Positions 25,302-32,829 of a stretch of DNA of 36,207 nt are shown piece by piece. The stretch is from DASQHW01 sp038209365 (GTDB lineage Bacteria > Actinomycetota > Acidimicrobiia > IMCC26256 > PALSA-610): contig JBBQXS010000045.1 of the NCBI GenBank assembly GCA_038209365.1, forward strand, positions 1-36,207, given 5' to 3'. Made by a program: the position numbers and the translations under genes. Under the pieces are notes generated by a model. That model did not search any database, was not told where the DNA came from, and worked only from the letters and a program-made list of their open reading frames with translations. Within the stretch, counting starts at the first letter, position 1, and each line of letters opens with the position of its first letter.

Positions 25302-26744
25302 TCAACCGGTCGTCAGGAGCCGCTCCACGATGAGCGGGCGCTGCACCTGGCCCGTGGCAGGGGTGCGGGGGAGCGCGTCGACCACGGCGACTCGCCGGGG
25401 CTGCTTGAACGTCGCGAGCCGGCCGTCGCAGAAGGTCCGGAGCGCTGCCGCATCCGGCGCGACCGAGCCCGGGCGGGCGACGACGACTGCCGTGACGACC
25501 TCGCCCCACTGCGGATCCGGCAATCCGACGACCGCGACCTCCGCGATCGCGGGATGGGATGCGAGCACCTGCTCGATCTCGACCGGCGCCACGGTCTCAC
25601 CGCCGGTTCGGATGACGTCGCGAGCTCGCCCGACGATCGAGAGATACCCGTCGTCGTCGAACGCCCCGAGATCGCCGGTGTAGTACCAACCGTCGCGCAG
25701 CGCCGTTGCAGTGGCGTCGGGATCGTCGAAATATCCGTCCATGAGGAACGGGCTGCGCATGCAGACCTCGCCGTTCGCGTCGAGCCGCACCTCGACGCCA
25801 GGCTGGGCCACGCCGACACTGCCCGGCTTGCGAAACAGATCGTCGTCGCTCAACTGCACCCCGGGTCCGGCTTCGGTCGAGCCGTAGAACACTCGCGTCG
25901 CGGTGTGCGGCAGCGCGTCCTTGATCGCCCGGAGGAGCTCCGGCGGAGTCGCCGATGTGCCGGTGTCGGCTTCCGACAGGGAGGACAAGTCGTAGCGGCC
26001 GATGTGGGCTAACACGCGTGCCCATACCGCCGGGATGCAATAGAGGCGCGCCGCCCGGTGCCGCACGACGGTCTGCAAGAGGGTCTCGGCATCGGAGGTA
26101 CGCACGAAGTGGACCGGGCGACGCCCCTGCCACGCACCCATCGCGATCGTCCAGCCCGCCATGTGGAAGAGAGGGAACATGCAGACGGTGCCGGCGCCGC
26201 CCGCGCTCGTCGTGGCGCCGACGAACGTCCGCAACCAGTTCGCGCGATGCGACAAGACGACTCCCTTGGGCCGGCCCGTGCTCCCGCTCGTGAAGAAGAT
26301 GACGTGCGGGTCGCGCTCGTCGACGTCGGTCGCGGAACCCGAAGCCACGTCGCCATCGGGCACGGTCGCCGAGAACGGGATGCCGGCCGCCAGGCCGAGC
26401 TCGGCGGCGGCACCGACGTGGGATGTCCCGGCGAGCAGCAGCTTCGGTCTTGCGTACTGCGCGACGGCAACCAGCTCTTCGACGGACGAGCGCGCGTTGA
26501 GCGGCGCGAACACGGCCCCGATCTTGGCGAGTGCCGCGAACAGTGGTAACGCCTCCAATGCCGTGTCGCTCCACCACAACACTCGATCGCCACGCCCCAC
26601 GCCCATGGCGCGCAGGCCGCCGGCGACGCGTTCGGCTCGGGTATCGAGCTCGCCGAATGTGAGGACGTCGTCATCAAGGGTCGCGGCGACGCCCGTCGGC
26701 GCTACGCGCGCCGCATTCGCGAGCATCTCGCCGATCAACAGCAC
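25302..26744 (-). CDS. AMP-dependent acyl-CoA synthetase (ligase) family protein with altered A10 motif
   Basis: A 480-residue ANL-superfamily enzyme. The P-loop-like A3 motif is FFTSGSTGRPKGVVLSHR, A5 is FYGSTEAGPG, A7/A8 YYTGDLGAFDDDGYLSIVGR and ARDVIRTGGETVAPVEIE. In motif A10, where a Lys needed for adenylation normally stands (PRTxxGK), the sequence is PRTPATGQVQRP with Gln466 (codon CAG). Adenylation may be impaired or the protein may be specialised for the thioester half-reaction. Start is GTG 26744; an in-frame ATG at 26726 is an alternative. It lies 32 bp before the TetR gene, in the same direction as the oxidoreductase operon, and is divergent from the PerR gene. Confidence 0.88.
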   Translation of the reverse strand: MLLIGEMLANAARVAPTGVAATLDDDVLTFGELDTRAERVAGGLRAMGVGRGDRVLWWSDTALEALPLFAALAKIGAVFAPLNARSSVEELVAVAQYARPKLLLAGTSHVGAAAELGLAAGIPFSATVPDGDVASGSATDVDERDPHVIFFTSGSTGRPKGVVLSHRANWLRTFVGATTSAGGAGTVCMFPLFHMAGWTIAMGAWQGRRPVHFVRTSDAETLLQTVVRHRAARLYCIPAVWARVLAHIGRYDLSSLSEADTGTSATPPELLRAIKDALPHTATRVFYGSTEAGPGVQLSDDDLFRKPGSVGVAQPGVEVRLDANGEVCMRSPFLMDGYFDDPDATATALRDGWYYTGDLGAFDDDGYLSIVGRARDVIRTGGETVAPVEIEQVLASHPAIAEVAVVGLPDPQWGEVVTAVVVARPGSVAPDAAALRTFCDGRLATFKQPRRVAVVDALPRTPATGQVQRPLIVERLLTTG

Positions 26745-26773
26745 CGGCGCAGCATCGCGCGCTCATACGGGAC

Positions 26774-26803
26774 TTGCTTCTCAACAATGATTGTTGATAG
26801 CAT
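26774..26803 (+). promoter_or_regulatory. PerR/Fur-type promoter with palindromic box in the spacer
   Basis: TCAACAAT-G-ATTGTTGA (26781-26797) is a perfect 8-1-8 palindrome with the 7-1-7 geometry of Fur/PerR boxes. It fills the 18-bp spacer between TTGCTT (26774-26779, -35) and TAGCAT (26798-26803, -10). Transcription would begin within a few bases of the ATG at 26813, giving a leaderless or nearly leaderless mRNA. Direct autoregulation by the gene it precedes is likely; the divergent acyl-CoA ligase could also be affected. Confidence 0.75.
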
Positions 26804-26812
26804 CTCTCTGTC

Positions 26813-27238
26813 ATGAAGAGCAGCGCCCAGCTCACCGACGTGTTCCGCCGGCAAGGCTTCCGCGTCACGCCGCAACGGCAGGCGATCTTCCGCTTGCTCC
26901 AGGCCAACGACGCACACCCGACGGTCGAGGCCCTGTTCGAGCGCGCCCGCGCCGAGATGCCGACGATCTCGTTGAAGACCGTGTACCAGACCGTCCACGA
27001 CCTCGAGGCACTCGGCGAGGTGCAGGTGCTCGACCTCGGCACCGGCAGCTTGCGGGTAGACCCGAACGTCGAGGACGATCACCACCATCTCGTCTGCACG
27101 ATGTGCGGGCGTATACGCGATCTCCCGGTGGAATACACCGGGCTGCGCGTGCCGAGTCGCTACCGCCACGGGTTCACCGTCGACGACGTCCAGGTGATCT
27201 TCCGGGGCCGTTGTGAGGAATGTGCCAAGGAAAACTGA
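26813..27238 (+). CDS. Fur family regulator, PerR-like
   Basis: A 141-residue Fur-fold repressor. The winged helix includes LTDVFRRQGFRVTPQRQAI and ISLKTVYQTVHDLE. Structural-zinc Cys pairs are Cys95/98 (CTMC) and Cys134/137 (CEEC). Regulatory-metal ligands include His35, Asp83 and the HHH cluster at 90-92. The residue after CGRI-R is Asp103, the position where B. subtilis PerR has Asp104 and Fur has Glu, so a peroxide-sensing PerR is favoured over Fur or Zur. Rubrerythrin, a peroxide reductase, follows 19 bp downstream, which fits. Its own promoter carries a matching palindrome. Confidence 0.9.
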   Translation: MKSSAQLTDVFRRQGFRVTPQRQAIFRLLQANDAHPTVEALFERARAEMPTISLKTVYQTVHDLEALGEVQVLDLGTGSLRVDPNVEDDHHHLVCTMCGRIRDLPVEYTGLRVPSRYRHGFTVDDVQVIFRGRCEECAKEN

Positions 27239-27257
27239 TGCTTCAAGGAGCCCACTG

Positions 27258-27677
<420 letters not shown>

Positions 27678-27705
27678 CCGCAGCCGCGGCCGGATCGCAA
27701 TCGCC

Positions 27706-27730
27706 GCCCCGGGGGACACACTCCCGGGGC
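27706..27730 (+). terminator. Stem-loop after rubrerythrin
   Basis: GCCCCGGGGG-ACACA-CTCCCGGGGC can form a 10-bp stem with one G-T wobble and a 5-nt loop, 29 nt beyond the rubrerythrin stop. There is no T-run. It may end or attenuate the PerR-rubrerythrin transcript before the DUF3501 gene; the rest of the 133-bp gap shows nothing else. Confidence 0.5.
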
Positions 27731-27810
27731 TGGGAACGGGCAAGCGACCGGTGTACCCGCTCCGGATGCTCGCCCGTGCGTACGGCATCGCGGCTCGAGG
27801 ATGATCCCCG

Positions 27811-28413
27811 ATGAAGAAGCTCACTGTTGACGACATCCAGGACTTCCGCGAATACGAACGCGAGCGAGACGAGTTCAGGCGGCGGATCATCGCGATGAAG
27901 CGCATCCGCCGGGTGCAACTCGGTCCGATCATGACGATCGTCTTCGAGAACACGGAGACGATGCGGTGGCAGATTCAGGAGATGGCACGCGCCGAGCGGA
28001 TGTTGCGTGACGAGCAGATCGCGCACGAGGTCGACACCTACAACGAGGTCATCCCGGACGCGGGAGAGCTGTCGGGAACGCTGCTGCTCGAGCTCACGTC
28101 CGAGGTTGCGTTACGCGAGTGGCTGCCGCGACTCGTCGGCGTCGAGCACCATCTGCGAATCGTGCTGCCCGACGGCAGCAGTGTGCAGGGAAGTCCCTCC
28201 GAGGACGACGAGTCGCGTCTCACGCGTCCCGACACGACGGCTGCGGTCCACTTCTTGAAGTTCGCCTTCACGCCCGCGGACATCGAGATGTTCGCCAGCG
28301 GGCCCGTCCACATCGTCGTCGACCATCAGGACTACGACCAAGATGTCGTGCTCACGGAGGAACAGCACGCCGCGCTGCTCGCCGATCTGCGCGACGAGCC
28401 CCTGCCGTCTTAG
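27811..28413 (+). CDS. DUF3501 family protein
   Basis: A 200-residue cytosolic protein of unknown function matching the DUF3501 pattern: KLTVDDIQDFREYERERDEFRRRII at the start, RRVQLGPIMTIVFE, then RTLQ-like MRWQIQEMARAERM, and a C-terminal AAVHFLKFAFTPADIEMF. Members are often encoded beside rubrerythrin and an Fe-S oxidoreductase; the rubrerythrin is here but the oxidoreductase is not in this window. The ATG at 27811 follows a weak GAGG at about 27798. A role in peroxide or redox defence is inferred from context only. Confidence 0.82.
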   Translation: MKKLTVDDIQDFREYERERDEFRRRIIAMKRIRRVQLGPIMTIVFENTETMRWQIQEMARAERMLRDEQIAHEVDTYNEVIPDAGELSGTLLLELTSEVALREWLPRLVGVEHHLRIVLPDGSSVQGSPSEDDESRLTRPDTTAAVHFLKFAFTPADIEMFASGPVHIVVDHQDYDQDVVLTEEQHAALLADLRDEPLPS

Positions 28414-28422
28414 CCTGCGCGA

Positions 28423-28860
28423 GTGCACATCCGGATACGGCGCCTCGACCCCGTCGTCAAGCTCCCCGCGCAGCACCATCGCGGTGACGCGGGCTACGAC
28501 CTGTGTGCACGCGCCGAAGCCCGTCTGACGCCCGCCGGCGGACGCGCCCTCGTGCCGACCGGTATCGCGATCGCGATCCCGGAGGGATACGCGGGCTTCG
28601 TGCAACCGCGATCGGGCTTGGCGCTTCGTCACGGTGTCACGTGCTTGAACACGCCCGGCCTGATCGACGCGGGATACCGGGACGAGATCAGCGTGCTGCT
28701 GGTCAACCTGGATCCGCGACTGGCCTTCGATGTGCAGCCCGGTGATCGCATCGCCCAGCTCGTGATCCAACGAGTGCACGAAGTCGAGTGGGACGAGGTG
28801 GAGTCGCTCGACGACACCGCGCGGGGCACCGGCGGATGGGGCTCGACAGGTCGCCGCTGA
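28423..28860 (+). CDS. dut: Deoxyuridine 5'-triphosphate nucleotidohydrolase (dUTPase)
   Basis: A 145-residue trimeric dUTPase that hydrolyses dUTP to dUMP and pyrophosphate. All five motifs are present: I GDAGYDLCA (21-29), II QPRSGLAL (61-68), III GLIDAGYRDEI (79-89) with the catalytic Asp, IV PGDRIAQLVI (106-115), V RGTGGWGSTG (134-143). In motif V the usual aromatic Phe that stacks on uracil is Trp. Start is GTG 28423, 9 nt after the DUF3501 stop. The reading frame ends 21 bp before the first LLM gene. Confidence 0.95.
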   Translation: MHIRIRRLDPVVKLPAQHHRGDAGYDLCARAEARLTPAGGRALVPTGIAIAIPEGYAGFVQPRSGLALRHGVTCLNTPGLIDAGYRDEISVLLVNLDPRLAFDVQPGDRIAQLVIQRVHEVEWDEVESLDDTARGTGGWGSTGRR

Positions 28861-28881
28861 CCCCAACTAGGGTCGGATCTC

Positions 28882-29820
28882 ATGCACGATCGGCGGTTCC
28901 GTTTCGGTGTCGGATGCAGCAAGGCGCGGTCGCGCAAGGAGTTCACCGAGCTCGCGCGCAAGATCGAGGCGCTGGGATATTCGACGCTGTTCGTGCCCGA
29001 CCACTTCGTCCAGCACGATCTCGCGCCGACGATCGCCCTCGCCCACGCGGCCGCCGTCACCGAGCACTTGCGCGTCGGAACCTTCGTCCTCGGCAACGAC
29101 TACAAGCATCCGGTCGTGTCCGCACGCGAGATGGCGTCGCTCGATCTCCTTTCCGACGGTCGGGTCGAGCTCGGCATCGGTGCGGGGTGGATGACCGCGG
29201 ACTACGAGAAGGCGGGCATGACGCTCGACCCGCCGGGCGTGCGGATCTCGCGGCTGGCCGAGTCGATCACGATCATGAAGGGCCTCTTCGCAGACGGCCC
29301 GTTCACGTTCGACGGCGCGCACTACCGCGTGACCGATCTCGACGGTCAGCCGAAGCCGGTGCAACAGCCCGTGCCATTCCTCATCGGTGGCGGCGCGCCG
29401 AAGATCCTCGGCCTGGCGGCGCGTGAAGCGCAGATCGTCGGCATCAATGCCAACCTGCGCTCGGGCGACGGCACAACCCACGCCGCCGCGATGTCGATGA
29501 CGCCGGCCGCGACCGACCAGAAGCTCGCTTGGGTCCGCGACGCGGCGGGCGAGCGCTTCAACGATCTCGAGATCCAGGCGCTGGTCGGTTTCGTCTACAT
29601 ACGCGACGACGCGACGAGGGTGCTCGACGGCATCGCAAGCTCGTTCGGCATCACGCTCGAGGAAGCGCGTCTCGCGCCACCCTGCTTGGTGGGAACCGAA
29701 GACGACATCGTCGCGTCGCTCGAGGAGCGTCGCGACCGCTGGCAGTTCTCGTATCACGTCGTCGACGAACAGGCCGTCGATTCTTTCGCGCCGATCGTCG
29801 CCCGGCTGGCAGGAAGGTAG
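28882..29820 (+). CDS. LLM class F420-dependent oxidoreductase
   Basis: A 312-residue luciferase-like monooxygenase-fold protein of the F420-dependent class that is abundant in actinobacteria. Family marks are RFGVGCSKARS at the start, LGYSTLFVPDHF, LRVGTFVLGNDYKHP, LSDGRVELGIGAGWM and PVPFLIGGGAPKIL. It would use F420 (or F420H2, or FMN) to oxidise or reduce an unknown substrate. It is followed after 7 bp by a close paralogue, so the pair arose by tandem duplication. Confidence 0.9.
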   Translation: MHDRRFRFGVGCSKARSRKEFTELARKIEALGYSTLFVPDHFVQHDLAPTIALAHAAAVTEHLRVGTFVLGNDYKHPVVSAREMASLDLLSDGRVELGIGAGWMTADYEKAGMTLDPPGVRISRLAESITIMKGLFADGPFTFDGAHYRVTDLDGQPKPVQQPVPFLIGGGAPKILGLAAREAQIVGINANLRSGDGTTHAAAMSMTPAATDQKLAWVRDAAGERFNDLEIQALVGFVYIRDDATRVLDGIASSFGITLEEARLAPPCLVGTEDDIVASLEERRDRWQFSYHVVDEQAVDSFAPIVARLAGR

Positions 29821-29827
29821 GGGAGCG

Positions 29828-30757
29828 ATGAAACCGTTCCGGTTCGGAGTGCAGGTGTCGCAGGCCGGGTCGGCGGGGGCCTGGCGCGACAAGGCTCGCA
29901 AGCTCGAAGACCTGGGCTTCTCGACGCTGTTCATGCCCGACCACTTCGGCGAGGAGCTGGCGCCGCTGCCGGCGATCGCGATGGCCGCCGCGCACACGAC
30001 GACATTGCGCGTCGGCTCACTGGTGTTCGACAACGACTACAAGCATCCGGCGATCCTCGCCAAGGAGGCGGCGACCATCGACCTGCTCTCCGACGGTCGC
30101 CTGGAGTTGGGTCTCGGGGCGGGCTGGATGCGCACCGACTACGACCAGCTGGGCCTGCCGTACGATCCACCGGCGGTCCGTGTCGACCGTTTCGAGGAGG
30201 CACTGCACGTCATCAAGCAGTGCCTCGCGGGCGAGAAGTTCACCTACCACGGGGAGCACTATCGCATCAGCGACTACGCGTCGTTCCCGAAGCCGGTGCA
30301 GCAGCCGCGCCCGCCGCTGCTCGTCGGCGGCGGCGGCAAGCGCGTCCTTTCCATCGCGGCGCGGGAAGCCGACATCGTCGGCATCAACCCCAACCTCCGT
30401 GCGGGCGCGATCGGACGCGACGCGTCGCTCGACTCACTGAAGGAGAAAACGGATCAGAAGGTCCAGTGGGTGCGGGATGCGGCAGGTCCGCGCTGGAACG
30501 ACCTCGAGATCCAGATGCGCTTCTTCGTCACCAGTGTGCGGCCGGACCGCATGGCGATGGCCGAAGCGCTCGCTCCGGCATTCGGCGTATCACCGCAAGA
30601 GGCATTGGAGTCGGGCGCGGTACTCGTCGGCACCGAGGACGAGATCACCGAGCAGTTGCATCGCCGGCGCGAGGAGTGGGGTCTGTCGTACGTGGTCGTC
30701 GGCGACGACAACGTCGACGAGTTCGCGCCGATCGTCGCCAAGCTCGCGGGCACCTAG
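29828..30757 (+). CDS. LLM class F420-dependent oxidoreductase (tandem paralogue)
   Basis: A 309-residue paralogue of the preceding gene with the same order of motifs: FRFGVQVSQ, LGFSTLFMPDHF, LRVGSLVFDNDYKHP, LSDGRLELGLGAGWM, PPLLVGGGGKRVL, READIVGINPNLRAG. The two proteins match over their full length but have diverged. GGGAGCG upstream supports the ATG at 29828. The stop is only 2 bp from the convergent hydrolase stop. Confidence 0.9.
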   Translation: MKPFRFGVQVSQAGSAGAWRDKARKLEDLGFSTLFMPDHFGEELAPLPAIAMAAAHTTTLRVGSLVFDNDYKHPAILAKEAATIDLLSDGRLELGLGAGWMRTDYDQLGLPYDPPAVRVDRFEEALHVIKQCLAGEKFTYHGEHYRISDYASFPKPVQQPRPPLLVGGGGKRVLSIAAREADIVGINPNLRAGAIGRDASLDSLKEKTDQKVQWVRDAAGPRWNDLEIQMRFFVTSVRPDRMAMAEALAPAFGVSPQEALESGAVLVGTEDEITEQLHRRREEWGLSYVVVGDDNVDEFAPIVAKLAGT

Positions 30758-30759
30758 CG

Positions 30760-31431
30760 TCACGACCCGAAGCGATCGGTGATCCATGTGCGCACGCGGT
30801 CGCGCACTTCGTCCTTCGACTCGGTCAGCAGGTGGCCGGTGCCGGGAAGCAGCACGACCTCGCCGTGACCGGCGAGCATCTGGACGACGCCACTCGTCGC
30901 CGGCGGCAGGATCTCGTCCTCGGTGCCGTGCAACAAGAGCAACGGTATGTCGCCGAGCTCGGAAGCGAGCTCGCAACCGGCGGACTGGGTCGCAAGACCG
31001 ACGATCCCCGCGCAGTGCTCGCCGAGCACCACGCCCGCCTGCACGGCGACCGCGCCGCCGAACGAATGACCGATCACGACGAACCGACGCGCGCCCGCAC
31101 GGCTCGCGAGATCGCACGCGGCCGCAACGTCGTGCACGCAGCGCGAGAGGTCGTTCGGCTTGCGGTAGCCGACGCGTATGGTTCCGGTACCTTCGGGCGC
31201 GAGCTCCTCACCGAGCCGGTGGTAGAGGCCCCCGGCGGGACCGAGCAAGCTGCCCATCCCGCCGCCGCAGGTCACGACAACGTTGCGCGCGTCACGCGCG
31301 CCGTGCCACATCAGCGTGAGCAGCCCGCGCATCGTGTAGACCTCGAGATGCGCGAGCCCGGGAGCGATCTCGACTTCCTGGACCGCGAGCGCGTCCAGCA
31401 GCTCGAGCGGCGAGCGGGGGTCGTCCGGCAC
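30760..31431 (-). CDS. Alpha/beta hydrolase family protein
   Basis: A 223-residue serine hydrolase. The nucleophile elbow is VIGHSFGGAVAV, the acid probably the Asp in HGTEDEILPP, and the His in PGTGHLLTE completes a Ser-Asp-His triad. The first 35 residues look like a short N-terminal extension ahead of the first strand. The GGGMGSLLGP loop can serve as oxyanion hole. It begins 9 bp after the stop of the LLM gene upstream on the same strand, so the two are co-transcribed. Substrate unknown. Confidence 0.85.
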   Translation of the reverse strand: MPDDPRSPLELLDALAVQEVEIAPGLAHLEVYTMRGLLTLMWHGARDARNVVVTCGGGMGSLLGPAGGLYHRLGEELAPEGTGTIRVGYRKPNDLSRCVHDVAAACDLASRAGARRFVVIGHSFGGAVAVQAGVVLGEHCAGIVGLATQSAGCELASELGDIPLLLLHGTEDEILPPATSGVVQMLAGHGEVVLLPGTGHLLTESKDEVRDRVRTWITDRFGS

Positions 31432-31440
31432 CGAGGTCGC

Positions 31441-32343
31441 TCAGAGAAGTGACTCGAGGAGCACGCGCGTGCGGCTGAGCTCCCCGCGGCTGCCGAAGTC
31501 GGCCGCGATGAAGTCGGTGACGCCTGCGTCGGCGAGTGCGAGCACCTGCTTGGCGACGACGGCCTCGTCACCGACGATGGCAACGTCACCCGGGCCGCCG
31601 GCCCCCTCACGATCGAGCATTGCGCGGTATGACGGCAAGAAGCCGTACACCTGAAGGTCGCGAGCGGCTCGTTCGCGCGCCTTTTCGACGTCCTCGCTGA
31701 CGCAGATCGGCAACGCGGCAAAGACGCGTGGTGCGTGTCGCCCGGCCCGCTCCGCCGCCGAGGTAATCGTCGGCACGATGTGCGCGGCGAGCGTTGCGGG
31801 GTCGGTCATCCACGTCATGGTGCCGTCGGCCATCGTGCCCGCGAGTCTCAGCATCTGCTCGCCGAGGGCCGCGATCACGACGGGCGGCGGGATGCGCGGC
31901 TCCGCGCCGAGCGTTGTGTCGACGCGCATCGTCTCGCCTTTGTACGAGACGGTTCCGTCGTGCAGCAACGGCATGAGGACCGACAAGTATTCGCGCATGT
32001 GGTGGACCGGCTTGTCGAACGACAAGCCGAACATGTTCTCGATGACCATCTGGTGCGACAACCCGATGCCGAGCACGAAGCGGCCACCGCTCGCGATCTG
32101 TACGGTGAGGGCCTGTTGCGCCATCGTGATCGGGTGCCGCCCGTACGTCGGTACCACGCCCGTCGCGAGCTCGATGCGCGGTACTTCGCGCCCGACGACG
32201 GAGAGCACGCCCATGGCGTCGAGGGCGAAGATCTGCGGGATCGCATACGACGCGAAGCCGCCGCCCTCGGCCAGCTTGGCGTCCGCGACGACGTCGTCGA
32301 TCGTCTTCCCGCCCGTGTCCCCGCCGAAGATCCCGATGCGCAT
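31441..32343 (-). CDS. LLM class F420-dependent oxidoreductase (third copy, distant)
   Basis: A 300-residue LLM-fold protein of a different subgroup from the two upstream: MRIGIFGGDTGGKTIDDV at the start, RIELATGVVPTYGRHP, SGGRFVLGIGLSHQMV, and IPPPVVIAALGEQMLRL. It is first in an operon with the alpha/beta hydrolase. The ATG at 32343 has GGAGGAAGC just upstream as a Shine-Dalgarno. The gene lies 80 bp from the start of tRNA-Gly and is transcribed away from it. Confidence 0.88.
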   Translation of the reverse strand: MRIGIFGGDTGGKTIDDVVADAKLAEGGGFASYAIPQIFALDAMGVLSVVGREVPRIELATGVVPTYGRHPITMAQQALTVQIASGGRFVLGIGLSHQMVIENMFGLSFDKPVHHMREYLSVLMPLLHDGTVSYKGETMRVDTTLGAEPRIPPPVVIAALGEQMLRLAGTMADGTMTWMTDPATLAAHIVPTITSAAERAGRHAPRVFAALPICVSEDVEKARERAARDLQVYGFLPSYRAMLDREGAGGPGDVAIVGDEAVVAKQVLALADAGVTDFIAADFGSRGELSRTRVLLESLL

Positions 32344-32406
32344 GATCAGCTTCCTCCGTCGCCGCGGAGGCTATCCGTGGACCCGTACGGACACGAGAGC
32401 GACTTG

Positions 32407-32412
32407 TATAAT
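32407..32412 (+). promoter_or_regulatory. -10 element of tRNA-Gly
   Basis: TATAAT, a perfect -10 hexamer, lies 11 nt before the 5' end of tRNA-Gly. The matching -35 is unclear, which is usual where an extended -10 is used (TTGTATAAT). Confidence 0.7.
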
Positions 32413-32423
32413 GGCGGCTCCAC

Positions 32424-32496
32424 GCGGACGTGGCTCAGTTGGTAGAGCACAACCTTGCCAAGGTTGGGGTCGCGGGTTCGAGTCCCGTCGTCCGCT
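32424..32496 (+). tRNA. tRNA-Gly (GCC)
   Basis: A full cloverleaf: acceptor GCGGACG/CGTCCGC (32424-32430 with 32489-32495), D-stem GCTC/GAGC, anticodon stem CAACC/GGTTG with loop TTGCCAA and anticodon GCC at 32457-32459, T-stem GCGGG/CCCGT with loop TTCGAGT, discriminator T at 32496. CCA is not encoded. A perfect -10 box precedes it and a terminator-like hairpin follows. Confidence 0.97.
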
Positions 32497-32513
32497 CTCG
32501 CAAAGTTCGCAGG

Positions 32514-32537
32514 TCAGCGGCCTCTCGGGGCCGCTGA
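32514..32537 (+). terminator. Hairpin after tRNA-Gly
   Basis: TCAGCGGCC-TCTCGG-GGCCGCTGA is a perfect 9-bp stem with a 6-nt loop, 18 nt beyond the tRNA. It is a likely terminator. The stretch 32538-32655 beyond it shows no gene. Confidence 0.6.
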
Positions 32538-32676
32538 TTCGCGTCGGCGAAGAGCGCGATTCCCGCTTTGGTAACGGTCGCTGGTGACGCGTATCGACGA
32601 ATGGCCGAGGTAGGGCCCCTCGATGTTCAACTTGGTCGACGCGGCGACGTCCGCTTTGGTCGCGTGCCATCCGCGC

Positions 32677-32682
32677 TACGAT
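32677..32682 (+). promoter_or_regulatory. -10 element for the leuA leader
   Basis: TACGAT ends 7 nt before the GTG at 32690, which would give a leaderless transcript that starts at the leader peptide. Confidence 0.4.
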
Positions 32683-32689
32683 GCGTTTT

Positions 32690-32728
32690 GTGACGTCCCT
32701 GCCCGCGACCCTTCTCCTTCTCATGTAG
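32690..32728 (+). CDS. Leucine-rich leader peptide (leuL-like)
   Basis: A 12-codon frame GTG ... TAG encodes M-T-S-L-P-A-T-L-L-L-L-M, with five Leu codons, four of them consecutive (CTT CTC CTT CTC at 32711-32722). It ends just where the first stem-loop begins. This is the classic leader-peptide layout for amino-acid-dependent attenuation: scarce charged leucyl-tRNA would stall ribosomes on the Leu run and alter folding of the downstream RNA. A leucine leader is expected ahead of leuA. The leader is far shorter than a normal gene and would be missed by gene callers. Confidence 0.75.
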   Translation: MTSLPATLLLLM

Positions 32729-32790
32729 GCGAGCGCCCCTTTAGGCGTTCGCCGAAGCTCCTGTCCCTCGGGCCGGGAGCTTCTTGCGTT
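32728..32790 (+). promoter_or_regulatory. Attenuator stem-loops upstream of leuA
   Basis: Hairpin one (32728-32753) pairs GGCGAGCGCC with GGCGTTCGCC, 10 bp with one G-T wobble and loop CCTTTA. Hairpin two (32754-32783) pairs GAAGCTCC with GGAGCTTC, followed by TTGCGTTT, which resembles a terminator tail. Positioned between the leader peptide and leuA, they are candidates for a Leu-controlled attenuator. The exact switch (terminator, antiterminator or ribosome-site masking) cannot be decided from sequence alone. Confidence 0.65.
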
Positions 32791-32829
32791 TCGGACCTGT
32801 ATCCGGTCACGACAAATGTGAGCTGCAAC

